Part shown: in pieces, positions 34,423-43,184 of the stretch
Layout: every line of letters starts with the position of its first letter
Position numbering within the stretch: the first letter of the stretch is position 1
The notes under the pieces: model-generated
What the model saw: only the letters and a program-made list of their open reading frames with translations
Database searches by the model: none
Told to the model about the DNA's origin: nothing
Translations under genes and position numbers: made by a program
DNA from: Chryseobacterium sp. G0201
GTDB lineage: Bacteria; Bacteroidota; Bacteroidia; Flavobacteriales; Weeksellaceae
Direction of reading: 5' to 3'
DNA: 64,000 nucleotides
Assembly (NCBI RefSeq): GCF_003815655.1
Contig: NZ_CP033917.1
Location: 2,480,001-2,544,000, forward strand

Positions 34423-34821
34423 TTATGAAAATTTGGTTTGAATTTCTATGTCGTGAGTTAATATTTTGTGTACAGGGCATGCATCTGCGATCAAATGAAG
34501 CCTTTTCATCTGTTCTTCATCAAGATTTGTGCCTTCAAAGCTGATATTTCTTTTAAAAACGCGAAGTTTTGTCAAAGGAAAATTTTCCAGTTCTACTTCT
34601 ACATTTATTTTTTCTACGTCCCATTCTTTTCGGTCGATATACATTTTTAATGTGGCCGCAGTACAGCTTGCCAAAGATGTAGCCAGGATTTCAAAAGGGT
34701 TAAAACCTTTATTCTGTCCGCCTTTATCAATTGGTTCGTCTGTGATCAGTTGGTTTTCACCAGCCGTTACTTCTGTATAATATTTTTCTTTTCCTAAAAC
34801 TGCTTTTACGGTTACTGCCAT
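34423..34821 (-). CDS. OsmC/Ohr family peroxide-stress protein
   Basis: The 132-residue protein has the two reactive cysteines of the family, Cys53 in LATSLASCTAATLKMYID and Cys115 in LIADACPVHKILTHDIEI. It resembles the OsmC-like subfamily that reduces organic hydroperoxides with thiols. It is followed directly by the GNAT gene and preceded by an FMN reductase, fitting a redox-defence unit. Confidence 0.9.
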   Translation of the reverse strand: MAVTVKAVLGKEKYYTEVTAGENQLITDEPIDKGGQNKGFNPFEILATSLASCTAATLKMYIDRKEWDVEKINVEVELENFPLTKLRVFKRNISFEGTNLDEEQMKRLHLIADACPVHKILTHDIEIQTKFS

Positions 34822-34872
34822 TTTTTTATTTGTTGGATGTCTAACTTAGCTATAAAAATAGATTAAATTATT

Positions 34873-35406
34873 TTAGTTTTTAACCTGAATTTTAAAATTC
34901 TCAATCTTTTCTTTCAATTCTTTAAGCATTTCAGGATTGATGACACCGCTTTCCAGATCGAAGTTTTCGTAAAATTTAGACAGAGAAAAAGTCTCTTTTA
35001 CGTCTGCTGCAAATTGTGGAAAAAATGTTTTTGCAGTATTCATTACATTTCCGCCGCCATAACCTCCCGGAGAAGTTGACATCAAAAGCATTGGCTTATT
35101 TTGAAAAACTTTTACATTAATTCTTGAAGCCCAGTCGAAAACATTTTTAAAAGCTGCACTGTAAGATCTGTTGTGCTCGGCAAGAGAACAAATGATCACA
35201 TCGCATTCTTCAATTGCTTTTAAAAAATTATGTGCTTCATCCGGAAAACCTTTTTTCTCAAGATCAACAGAAAAAGTAGGCATCGTGAAATCATTAAGAT
35301 CAATTAAATTAATTTCTTCGTCCTGAAAATCTTTCAAAACAAATTTCACCAATTCTCTGTTGATCGAAGTGGAAGATGTACTTCCTGCAAATGCTAATAT
35401 TTTCAT
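34873..35406 (-). CDS. NAD(P)H-dependent FMN reductase family flavoprotein
   Basis: The 177-residue flavodoxin-like protein has the phosphate loop AGSTSSTSINRELVKF (residues 6-21) and the family signature SLAEHNRSYSAAFKNVFDWA (about 74-93). MSTSPGGYGGGNVMNT (about 109-124) completes the FMN site. It reduces FMN, quinones or azo/nitro compounds in relatives. It starts 16 bp after the metallo-beta-lactamase stop and lies 51 bp ahead of OsmC. Confidence 0.88.
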   Translation of the reverse strand: MKILAFAGSTSSTSINRELVKFVLKDFQDEEINLIDLNDFTMPTFSVDLEKKGFPDEAHNFLKAIEECDVIICSLAEHNRSYSAAFKNVFDWASRINVKVFQNKPMLLMSTSPGGYGGGNVMNTAKTFFPQFAADVKETFSLSKFYENFDLESGVINPEMLKELKEKIENFKIQVKN

Positions 35407-35422
35407 TATTTAATACTTTCTG

Positions 35423-36298
35423 TTATTTTTCTGGCGAATCTTCTTTTACTTTTTTCTGATAGTCAGCTTCTAATTTTTCAAGTTTTTGAAAATAGACTTC
35501 TTTATCTGCAAATAGTTTCGGATTATAAGCATCTCCCTCTTTTCGTTTTTTATGCAAGTCAAACTGGCTTGCATGAGAAGTTACCCAAATATCAAAATTC
35601 ACATTTTTCATCGCTGTAAATGTATCACCATAATCTTTCTGAATCGTCTGATAAGTTTTTACTTCAGAGAATTTTTTGTCATCAATAATAATTGACGGTA
35701 AATTGGCAATTAAAACTTTATACGTCTGATTTTTGTCTTTGGTTTCGAATAAAAAGCTACATGATCCTTTTGTATGCCCCGGATGGTGAAGTAAAGTCAA
35801 TGTAGTATTTCCGAGTTTTATTTTAGCATTATTTTTCAAAAGATAATCTGGGGTTACAGGTTTAAAAGTTACGCCGTATTTCCCCAATTCGTAATCAGAT
35901 TTTCCGCCAGTTTTTAATTCTTCTGCATCTTTTTCATCTACATACAATTTGGCGCCTGTTTCTTTTTTGAAGTAGGCCATTGCTCCCATATGGTCAAAAT
36001 GAGCCTGTGTCAAAGTCAGAATTTTGATGTCTTTATAGTTAAAACCAAGTTTTTTAATATTATTCTTGATCATTGAAAGTGATCCCGCTAATCCTGTGTT
36101 GATAAGAATATTTCCTTTATCGGTAACAATCAGATAAGATGCCAAATCGTAAGTTCCTACATAATACAAATTGCCTGCAATTCTGAACGGTTCATAAGGT
36201 TTTGACCATTCTTCAGGATTGTTTTTAGGCTCATTTACAGTTTGAGCGTTACTTACAAACGATATAACTATTAAAAATACAAGGATTATTCTATTCAT
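35423..36298 (-). CDS. Subclass B3 metallo-beta-lactamase, GOB-like with Gln ligand
   Basis: The 291-residue protein has a signal peptide (MNRIILVFLIVISFVSNAQ) and a periplasmic metallo-beta-lactamase fold. The first zinc site reads TQAHFDHMGA (Gln98, His100, Asp102, His103), then HHPGHTKGS (His175) and SHASQFDLH (His242). Gln in place of the usual first His is the hallmark of GOB enzymes of Elizabethkingia, which hydrolyse carbapenems. The remaining ligands are intact. It lies in a leftward run: pirin, this gene, FMN reductase, OsmC, GNAT. Hydrolytic activity is likely by family; a non-lactamase hydrolase role is possible. Confidence 0.88.
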   Translation of the reverse strand: MNRIILVFLIVISFVSNAQTVNEPKNNPEEWSKPYEPFRIAGNLYYVGTYDLASYLIVTDKGNILINTGLAGSLSMIKNNIKKLGFNYKDIKILTLTQAHFDHMGAMAYFKKETGAKLYVDEKDAEELKTGGKSDYELGKYGVTFKPVTPDYLLKNNAKIKLGNTTLTLLHHPGHTKGSCSFLFETKDKNQTYKVLIANLPSIIIDDKKFSEVKTYQTIQKDYGDTFTAMKNVNFDIWVTSHASQFDLHKKRKEGDAYNPKLFADKEVYFQKLEKLEADYQKKVKEDSPEK

Positions 36299-36338
36299 TT
36301 ATTTAAGATTTACAGGTAAATATTCTGAAATTTAATGT

Positions 36339-37238
36339 TTATTTTCTGTTTAAAATCGCTTTAGGAAGCGGAACAAATTCATGCTCATCACCCGGAACTA
36401 AAGGAAATGCATCGTGATTTTGGTCGTTCCAGTTCACTTTCGCCTGATCGATTAATTCTTTGTCTGAATTTACAAAATTCCAGAATATAAAACGTTCTTC
36501 ATCGAAAGGTTCTCCGCCAAAAAGATAAACGGTTCCGTTTTCGCTCATATCAAACTCGCAAAGTTTGGTGTCTTTTGCGATCATTAACTGTTTTGAACCG
36601 TAAGAATTTCCGTCCGTAGTAACGGTTCCGTCCAAAACATACATCGCTGCTTCACCGTAAAGATCTTTTCCGATGCTTATTTTTTGAGCAGTTTTTGTTT
36701 TAATTTCAATAAAAAATAATTTGCTGTGAACAGGAACCGGAGATGTTCTCCCAAAAGCTTCTCCTGCAATTAATTTATATTGAATATCACCTTCCTCCCA
36801 AACCGGAATTTCATTCGCTTCGATATGATGAAAAGTCGGCTCGCTTTGCTCCAAATGTTTCGGAAGACCAACCCAAATTTGGAATCCGTGAAGTTTTTTA
36901 TCGGTATGTCTTAAATATTCAGGAGTTCTTTCTGAGTGTACAACACCTTTTCCGGCGGTCATCCAGTTTACGGCTCCCGGTTTTATTTCAAGAGCGCTTC
37001 CGATGCTGTCTCTGTGGAAAATTGATCCTTCCAAAAGATAAGTTAAGGTTGAAAGTCCAATGTGCGGATGAGGCGGAACATCGAGATTTTGATAATCTTT
37101 CAATTCGGAAGGTCCCATGTGATCGATGAAAACAAATGGTCCGACTGCTCTTTTTTCACGGAAAGGCAATAATCTTCCCACCAAAAAGTTTCCTATATCT
37201 GCTGATTTTTCTTCTATAATAAGTCCGATGTTTGACAT
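36339..37238 (-). CDS. Pirin family protein (1)
   Basis: The ATG at 37238 gives 299 residues starting MSNIGLIIEEKSADIG. A longer frame to 37298 runs into a palindromic repeat and is rejected. It has the bicupin pirin fold: the metal-binding signature VPPHPHIGLSTLTYLLEG (about residues 55-72) and MTAGKGVVHSERTPEYLR (about 93-110). Pirins bind Fe and act as quercetinase-like dioxygenases or regulators. It heads the redox run, 40 bp before the lactamase gene. Confidence 0.9.
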   Translation of the reverse strand: MSNIGLIIEEKSADIGNFLVGRLLPFREKRAVGPFVFIDHMGPSELKDYQNLDVPPHPHIGLSTLTYLLEGSIFHRDSIGSALEIKPGAVNWMTAGKGVVHSERTPEYLRHTDKKLHGFQIWVGLPKHLEQSEPTFHHIEANEIPVWEEGDIQYKLIAGEAFGRTSPVPVHSKLFFIEIKTKTAQKISIGKDLYGEAAMYVLDGTVTTDGNSYGSKQLMIAKDTKLCEFDMSENGTVYLFGGEPFDEERFIFWNFVNSDKELIDQAKVNWNDQNHDAFPLVPGDEHEFVPLPKAILNRK

Positions 37239-37268
37239 GATATGTAAAGTGGTTTTTAATGTTTTTAT

Positions 37269-37351
37269 GTCATTGCGAGGAGCTTTGCGACGCGGCAATC
37301 TAAATATTTATGAAGATGAGATTGCTTCGGCACTTCGTTTCTCGCAATGAC
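37269..37351. repeat. Palindromic GTCATTGCGAGG element, copy B
   Basis: Left arm GTCATTGCGAGGAGC, then TTTGCGACGCGGCAATCT; right arm AGATTGCTTCGGCACTTCG ending TCTCGCAATGAC. This is the most regular of the three copies in the window and resembles a repeat seen in many unrelated bacteria. It lies upstream of the first pirin gene, in the spacer between the two pirins. Confidence 0.85.
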
Positions 37352-37439
37352 GAAATGAGTGTGTTATTTTTTAATAACACAGTTTATAAAGTTAGTAAAA
37401 AAAGAAATTACTGGAGTTTAACTGAAATTTAAATCTTAT

Positions 37440-38315
37440 TTAATCCGCCAAATACCCAAATCTTCCCAAATTATAATCTTCAAAAGCCTGCATGATTTCC
37501 TCTTTTGAATTCATTACAAAAGGACCGTGTGGATAAATTGGTTCGTCTAGAGGCATTCCGCTTATGATTAATATAATTGAATCTTCAGATGCTTCAATAG
37601 TGAAATTTTCGCCTTCATTTTGGAATAATACCAAATTATCGGTCGGTGCTTTTTCTTCTCCGTTTACAATAATGCTTCCTTCAACAACTAAAGCTGCAGT
37701 ATTAAAGTTTGCGGGAAAATTGAACTCAGCTTTTCCTCCTGATTTTAATTTTGCATTCATCATGTGAACCGGACTGTAAGTAAAGGTAGGACCTTTCTGA
37801 CCGTTATATTCTCCGGCAATAACTTCTATAAATCCGTTGTCGCCAAGATCTACCTTTTTCATTTCTGAATTTTTGATAGCCTGGTATTTTGGACAGCTCA
37901 TTTTATATACTGAGGGAAGATTTACCCAAAGCTGAACCATTTGGAAAATTCCGCCTGTTTTTGACCATTCTGTTTCGTGGTATTCTTTGTGAAGAACACC
38001 TTTTGCGGCAGTCATCCATTGTACATCGCCTTCACCGATAATTCCTCCGCCTCCTGCGCTGTCATGATGTTCAACGCTACCTTGATATGCTATGGTTACG
38101 GTTTCAAAACCTCTGTGAGGATGTACGCCGACACCTCTTGGTGTTTCTGTTCCGTTGAAATGAAATTTTGAGTTATAATCGAGCATAATGAAAGGATCCA
38201 TTCTTTTCATATCCAATCCTTGTACACTCGGAATAAAATTATGCACCCTAAAACCGTCACCCACAAAATGTGCAGGTTTTGGAGATATTACCATTTGTCC
38301 TTTTTTAGTTGCCAT
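37440..38315 (-). CDS. Pirin family protein (2)
   Basis: This 291-residue bicupin is clearly different from the neighbouring pirin but has the same signatures: RGVGVHPHRGFETVTIAYQG (about residues 60-79) and GEGDVQWMTAAKGVLHKEYH (about 93-112). The iron-binding His residues are intact. It has its own -7 box and is separated from the downstream pirin by about 200 bp with a palindromic repeat. Confidence 0.9.
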   Translation of the reverse strand: MATKKGQMVISPKPAHFVGDGFRVHNFIPSVQGLDMKRMDPFIMLDYNSKFHFNGTETPRGVGVHPHRGFETVTIAYQGSVEHHDSAGGGGIIGEGDVQWMTAAKGVLHKEYHETEWSKTGGIFQMVQLWVNLPSVYKMSCPKYQAIKNSEMKKVDLGDNGFIEVIAGEYNGQKGPTFTYSPVHMMNAKLKSGGKAEFNFPANFNTAALVVEGSIIVNGEEKAPTDNLVLFQNEGENFTIEASEDSIILIISGMPLDEPIYPHGPFVMNSKEEIMQAFEDYNLGRFGYLAD

Positions 38316-38337
38316 AATAATTGTTGATTTATAGAGA

Positions 38338-38345
38338 CAAAATTA
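38338..38345 (-). promoter_or_regulatory. -7 box TAATTTTG
   Basis: CAAAATTA on the plus strand, 22 nt before the ATG of the second pirin at 38315. Confidence 0.45.
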
Positions 38346-38604
38346 TTACAGTTAAAAATCAGATGCATTGATCTGTGATAAGTAGTTGGTCTGTTCTGAA
38401 ATTAAGAAGTATAAAAGTGAGATTTTGAAATGTAATTTTTTTAGCATTAGGATAATCCTGTTAGGTTTTTATCTAAGTGTGGAAAGATTCGAGTTTAGAT
38501 CCCTCCGGGAATACAAACTGGGTGTGATTTTGCAAAAAAAATTAAATAACGACAAATACCTTAGCTATAAAAAATATAAACTATAATTGATGAAATCTAT
38601 AATT

Positions 38605-40008
38605 TTAATCTTCCTTGGATTTCATGTTTTTTCCATCAGAGACATGAAGTCTTCTGAAAACAAGACCGGAGATGATGGTTAAAATTCCGACGGTAAGAAA
38701 TGTATATCGGAAAGCGTTATGAATTTCTCCTTCGATTAAATCTGTATTTTCATATAATTTTAAGACAATTAAACCAAATGCGATTCCGAAACCGATGGCA
38801 AGTTGTTGATTGACTGATATTAATGAATTTCCGCTGCTTGTCTGGAAGTTTCTCAGATCTGCAATAGAGATTGTATTCATCGAAGTGAATTGGATTGAAT
38901 TGAAAAATCCTAAAACCGCAATAATCGGTACAAACCAATATAAAGAAGTGTGAATATTCGGAATGGCCAGTAAACAAATCAATGTTCCGATGATAAATGT
39001 GTTAACCATAAGTGTTTGTCTGTAACCGAATTTATCTAAAATTTTAATGACATACGATTTTCCAAACATCGCGGTTAAGGCCATGGGCGCAATAATCCAA
39101 CCGGAAGTCACAGCTGATTGTTTATATGCGATCTGAATCATTAAGGGTAATAATAATGGGACAGAACTAATTCCTAATCGTGTTGCTAAATTCCCTACAA
39201 CCCCTACGCGGAATGTTCTTACCTGGAAAAGGTTTAATGGGAAAATAGGATTTCCACCTCTTTTTGCATGTCTGTAGTAATAATATAAGAAAAGAAATCC
39301 CAAAATAAATACAACTAAAACAGGCGTAGTATTTTGAATATCTCCAAAAAGTTCTAACGAAATTGAAAGTAGGAGAGAAGCTGCTGCAAAGATTAAGAAG
39401 CCTTTAAGATCGAAATCCGGCGACTCAGATTTATAATTGGGCATGTATTTTATGCCTAAAATAATCCCTATCAATCCAAACGGAATATTAATTAAAAAAA
39501 TCCAATGCCATGAAAAGTAATCTACCAGATAACCTCCAACTAAAGGACCTAAAACGGGACCAATTAATGCAGGAATAATGGCAAAATTCATTGCTTTTAA
39601 GAGTTCATTTTTATCAAAAGTTTTAATTAAAGCTAATTTTCCGACAGGAGTCATCAAGCTTCCTCCCACACCCTGAATTACCCGTGAGATCACCAATTGA
39701 GTAAGGTTCTGCGAAATAGCACAAAAAAACGAACCCAGACTGAAAAGTATTAGTGAAAAAATAAAGACTTTCTTCGTTCCAAAACGATCGGCCAAGAAAC
39801 CGCTTGCCGGCATGAAAACCGCTAAAGTGAGAACGTAACTGATAATCGCGTTCTGCATATTAAGAGGAGATTCCTGCAAATCTTTTGCAATTGATGGTAA
39901 TGACGTATTCAAAATGGTGGAATCCAGCATTTGCATGAAAATCGCAGTGGCAAGAATCAGGGGAAGTATTTTTTTAATAGACGTTTTGGGTGAGCTTACT
40001 TCAGACAT
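38605..40008 (-). CDS. MFS multidrug exporter, DHA2 (14-TM, EmrB/QacA) family
   Basis: The 467-residue transporter has about 14 TM helices. Motif A-like FLADRFGTKKVFIFSLIL (about residues 71-88), an antiporter motif C region (ALIGPVLGPLVGGYLVDY, about 146-163) and motif D1-type MQMLDSTILNTSLPSIAKDL (about 21-40) place it in DHA2. It exports drugs or toxic compounds using protons. It is transcribed ahead of the pirin/lactamase run but 290 bp away, so common regulation is only possible. Confidence 0.92.
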   Translation of the reverse strand: MSEVSSPKTSIKKILPLILATAIFMQMLDSTILNTSLPSIAKDLQESPLNMQNAIISYVLTLAVFMPASGFLADRFGTKKVFIFSLILFSLGSFFCAISQNLTQLVISRVIQGVGGSLMTPVGKLALIKTFDKNELLKAMNFAIIPALIGPVLGPLVGGYLVDYFSWHWIFLINIPFGLIGIILGIKYMPNYKSESPDFDLKGFLIFAAASLLLSISLELFGDIQNTTPVLVVFILGFLFLYYYYRHAKRGGNPIFPLNLFQVRTFRVGVVGNLATRLGISSVPLLLPLMIQIAYKQSAVTSGWIIAPMALTAMFGKSYVIKILDKFGYRQTLMVNTFIIGTLICLLAIPNIHTSLYWFVPIIAVLGFFNSIQFTSMNTISIADLRNFQTSSGNSLISVNQQLAIGFGIAFGLIVLKLYENTDLIEGEIHNAFRYTFLTVGILTIISGLVFRRLHVSDGKNMKSKED

Positions 40009-40107
40009 TTGTTCAGGCTAGAATTTTATTTTTTTCTAGTAAATTATTGGGTTAAAAAATCTGTATCTGGTACAGTCTTTTTCTTAGATTAAGAAATCTA
40101 TATAAAA

Positions 40108-40142
40108 TTAAAAAAGTCTTGCGATATTTCACAAGACTTTTT
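40108..40142 (-). terminator. Terminator of the secreted-protein gene at 40146
   Basis: AAAAAGTCTTG at 40111-40121 pairs perfectly with CAAGACTTTTT at 40132-40142; T-rich on the minus strand. It lies 3 bp past the stop. Confidence 0.75.
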
Positions 40143-40145
40143 GAT

Positions 40146-40958
40146 TTATTTTCTAGGTTTTTCTACTCCTTTCCACTCGTCACCGGCTTTTCTGTACTGG
40201 CTTAGTTCGTAAGTTTTGAAATCCTTTGTTTTGTATTCGATGTTATCAGTATTCTGTTCAAAAGGCATGATGTAGTAAAAATCTACGTCAGTTTTGTCTG
40301 TTTTAGTTCCTTTTTTAACTGAAGGTACATATTTAGAGAATTTGTAGCTTGGAAGATATTGTTTCAATCTTGCATAGAAAGCTTTGTTTTCTTTTTCTTC
40401 AGGAATGATATCTACAATATTGAAATCATCTTTTTTCTTGTCGATCCAAAGATAATAGGTTTTCTCTTCCTGAGTCTTTTTGTTTAATGAGTTGAATGCA
40501 AATAATTCTTTTGGTACCAATTCCTTGATTTTTTCCGGATCTACTTTTGTGAAGTATTCTCCCTGAGACGGATCAACATATGTTTCAAGATTTAACATTA
40601 AGACATTATTATTCTCGAAATTTTTATTTTTAAAATATTGATTTAAAGATAACTCTGCTGTTGCTCTTAATTCTTTACCTCTTGCATCCAATTTTTTTGT
40701 TGGGTTTTGAGGATTTACTTTTTTCACAAACTCATACAGAACTTTAGGCTTTACATCCTTAAGGTGTGGGTATGTTTTTAATTGTTCAGCTTTTGCCAGC
40801 CAGTAGTATTGTTGATAATAGTCGTCCTTTTCATTATCCTTTACGCTCTTGTATGTTAAAGCAAGTTTTTTTGAGTTAAGATATTTACCAAATTTACCCT
40901 GACCAAAGGTAAAAGTTATAGATAATAAAGCAAAAAAGATAGTAATGTTTCTTCTCAT
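40146..40958 (-). CDS. Secreted protein of unknown function
   Basis: The 270-residue product has a signal peptide (MRRNITIFFALLSITFTFG) and mature start QGKFGKYLNSKKLALTYK. It is Lys/Tyr-rich, with no TM and no Cys, and contains YYQQYYWLAKAEQLKTYPHL near residue 46 and FYYIMPFEQNTDNIEYKT near 227. No domain recognised. Single gene with its own -7 box and terminator. Confidence 0.75.
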   Translation of the reverse strand: MRRNITIFFALLSITFTFGQGKFGKYLNSKKLALTYKSVKDNEKDDYYQQYYWLAKAEQLKTYPHLKDVKPKVLYEFVKKVNPQNPTKKLDARGKELRATAELSLNQYFKNKNFENNNVLMLNLETYVDPSQGEYFTKVDPEKIKELVPKELFAFNSLNKKTQEEKTYYLWIDKKKDDFNIVDIIPEEKENKAFYARLKQYLPSYKFSKYVPSVKKGTKTDKTDVDFYYIMPFEQNTDNIEYKTKDFKTYELSQYRKAGDEWKGVEKPRK

Positions 40959-40984
40959 TTTTATAAAATTGATTTTTCGTTTTC

Positions 40985-40992
40985 CAAATATA
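40985..40992 (-). promoter_or_regulatory. -7 box TATATTTG
   Basis: CAAATATA on the plus strand, 26 nt before the ATG at 40958. Confidence 0.45.
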
Positions 40993-41114
40993 ATTATTTA
41001 TTAGATACTATTTTGGATTGTCAGTTAAATTATATCAATTTATTATCGGTTTTTCAAAAGAAAATCCTGTATGGCTACAGGATTGATAAAATTATTTTTT
41101 AGATGGCAGAATGC

Positions 41115-41192
41115 AGGGCTTAGGAATTAGGTTTTTAGCTTACTGTTTTAAACTTTATCTTCCCTAAACCCTAAACCCTAAACCCTAAACCC
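41115..41192. repeat. Telomere-like (CCCTAAA)4 hairpin after asnB
   Basis: Four exact tandem CCCTAAA units plus CCC (41162-41192) end 2 bp from the asnB stop. Upstream, AGGGCTTAGGAATTAGGTTT at 41115-41134 is roughly complementary, so the transcript could fold into a long imperfect hairpin. No T-run follows. Confidence 0.7.
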
Positions 41193-41194
41193 TT

Positions 41195-42865
41195 TTATTC
41201 ATATGAAGTTTCATGCACTTTTATAGATCTTCCGCTCGGATCGTTCATTTTTTTGAAAGCTTCATCCCATTCTAAGGCAATCGGGGTGGAGCAGGCAACA
41301 GACGGTACAGACGGTACTGTAGCTGCCGAAGTTTCACTAGGGAAATGTTCTTCAAAAATTGTTCTATAACGGTATTCTTCTTTATTTTGAGGAGTGTTTA
41401 GCGGGAATCTGAATTTCGCATTCGTCATCATTTCGTCAGAAACTTCTTTTTCGGCAACTTCTTTCAACGTGTCGATCCATGAATAACCAACGCCGTCCGA
41501 GAACTGTTCTTTTTGTCTCCATGCAATAGATTCTGGAAGCAGATCTTCAAAGGCTTTTCTTAAAACCCATTTTTCAATTTTTCCTTCTGCAACGTTGATC
41601 ATTTTATCTTTCGGATTAACGGCCATGGCAATATCCATGAATTCTTTGTCTAAGAAAGGTACACGGCCTTCAATTCCCCAACTCATCAATGCTTTGTTGG
41701 CTCTAAGGCAATCGTAAAGGTGAAGTTTTCCTAATTTTCTTACCGTTTCATCATGAAATTCTTTTGCGTTCGGAGCTTTGTGGAAATACAAATATCCACC
41801 GAATAATTCATCTGAACCTTCACCGGAAAGTACCATTTTTATCCCCATCGATTTAATGACTCTTGCTAAAAGATACATCGGCGTAGAAGCTCTGATGGTC
41901 GTCACATCATAAGTTTCTAAGTGATAAATGACATCACGGATCGCGTCCAGACCTTCCTGAACGGTGAAATTAACTTCGTGATGAACAGATCCGATATGTT
42001 CTGCCGCTTTTTTTGCCGCAATAAGATCGGGCGAGCCTACCAAACCAACAGCAAAACTGTGTAATCTAGGGTACCAAGCCTCCTGAGTATCGCCACTTTC
42101 AACTCTTTGTCTCGCAAATTTTGCAGTGATTGCAGAAATAACCGATGAATCCAAACCTCCTGAAAGAAGTACTCCGTAAGGAACATCGCTCATTAATTGT
42201 CTGTGAACGGCATCTTCAAGTCCTTTTCTAATTTTTGAAATATCCGTTTCGTTATCTTTTACATGGTCAAAACTTTCCCAGTCTCTTTTGTACCATTGTT
42301 GAAGCTCAGTCCCATCCGGGCTGAAAACAAAATGTCCGGGTAAAAATGTTTCAATAGTTTTGCAAACTCCTTCCAAAGCTTTTAGTTCAGAAGCTACATA
42401 ATAGTTTCCGTTTTTGTCCCAACCTTGATATAATGGACAGATTCCCATATGATCACGGGCGATCAGATAAACATCATTTTCTATGTCATAAAGCGCAAAA
42501 GCGAAAATTCCATTTAGTTTTTCAATGAAATTTTTTCCGTATTTTCTATAAAGAGCTAAAATAACTTCGCAATCCGACTGCGTTTGAAATTCATAATCAG
42601 GAAATTCTGCCTTTAATTCTCTATGGTTATAAATCTCTCCGTTTACCGCTAAAACAACGTTTCCGTCTTTTGTAAATAAAGGTTGCCTTCCTGAAGTAGG
42701 ATCTACAATAGCAAGTCTTTCGTGAGAGAAAACTACTTTTTCATTTTGAAATACGCCACTCCAATCCGGACCTCTGTGACGGATTTTTTTTGACATTTCT
42801 AAAACTTGAGGTCTTAATATTTCAGTTTTTTGTTTTGCATCAAACAAACATACGATTCCACACAT
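41195..42865 (-). CDS. asnB: Asparagine synthase B (glutamine-hydrolysing)
   Basis: The 556-residue enzyme makes asparagine from aspartate, glutamine and ATP. The N-terminal glutaminase starts MCGIVCLFDAKQ with catalytic Cys2 and has SHERLAIVDPTSGRQPLF (about residues 49-66). The synthetase domain has the ATP pyrophosphatase loop VLLSGGLDSSVISAI (about 230-244) and MVLSGEGSDELFGGYLYF (about 337-354). The length is like E. coli AsnB. Monocistronic, with -7 box 20 nt upstream and CCCTAAA repeats just past the stop. Confidence 0.96.
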   Translation of the reverse strand: MCGIVCLFDAKQKTEILRPQVLEMSKKIRHRGPDWSGVFQNEKVVFSHERLAIVDPTSGRQPLFTKDGNVVLAVNGEIYNHRELKAEFPDYEFQTQSDCEVILALYRKYGKNFIEKLNGIFAFALYDIENDVYLIARDHMGICPLYQGWDKNGNYYVASELKALEGVCKTIETFLPGHFVFSPDGTELQQWYKRDWESFDHVKDNETDISKIRKGLEDAVHRQLMSDVPYGVLLSGGLDSSVISAITAKFARQRVESGDTQEAWYPRLHSFAVGLVGSPDLIAAKKAAEHIGSVHHEVNFTVQEGLDAIRDVIYHLETYDVTTIRASTPMYLLARVIKSMGIKMVLSGEGSDELFGGYLYFHKAPNAKEFHDETVRKLGKLHLYDCLRANKALMSWGIEGRVPFLDKEFMDIAMAVNPKDKMINVAEGKIEKWVLRKAFEDLLPESIAWRQKEQFSDGVGYSWIDTLKEVAEKEVSDEMMTNAKFRFPLNTPQNKEEYRYRTIFEEHFPSETSAATVPSVPSVACSTPIALEWDEAFKKMNDPSGRSIKVHETSYE

Positions 42866-42885
42866 TTTTTATCATTTATTTAAAG

Positions 42886-42893
42886 CAAAAATA
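42886..42893 (-). promoter_or_regulatory. -7 box TATTTTTG
   Basis: CAAAAATA on the plus strand, 20 nt before the asnB ATG. Confidence 0.45.
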
Positions 42894-43149
42894 GAATTGT
42901 AATTTAAAAATAACAACAAAAAATGCATAAATGTGAAAAAATTTAACTTATTGATTTGTTTAAAAGTAAAATATTAATTAAACCTATTGATTATGGTGAT
43001 TTTGATTAATATTTTTCACATCTAAATATTAATTCATTATTACATACGAAATAAAAATGAAATATTTATTAATCTATGTTAATTAATTATACGAATTTTT
43101 GCCCTTACTTTGTGGCTCGAAATAATTTTTTTTCATCATTTGTGTTTTT

Positions 43150-43184
43150 ACCTTCTTGCAATCCCATTGCAAGAAGGTTTTGTT
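43150..43184. terminator. Strong hairpin in the asnB/PNGase-like gap
   Basis: ACCTTCTTGCAAT at 43150-43162 pairs perfectly with ATTGCAAGAAGGT at 43166-43178 around CCC. The T-rich side (TTTTGTTTT) is on the plus strand. It lies just past the 3' end of the minus-strand gene at 43185, where the minus-strand flank lacks a T-run. The rest of the 319-bp gap is A+T-rich without a recognisable gene. Confidence 0.65.

Noticed and set aside
36743..37129. 128-codon frame antisense to the first pirin
   Set aside because: Shadow frame; the pirin motifs on the other strand are unambiguous.
37239..37298. N-terminal extension of the first pirin (PRRKAPRND peptide)
   Set aside because: It is encoded by the palindromic repeat at 37269-37351; the conserved pirin sequence begins at the ATG at 37238.
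38386..38586. 66-codon plus-strand frame between pirin and MFS genes
   Set aside because: A+T-rich, Lys/Ile-biased, no regulatory signals; probably chance.
41162..41192. CCCTAAA tandem as CRISPR or true telomere
   Set aside because: Unit is 7 bp with no spacers, and the flanks are ordinary chromosomal genes.
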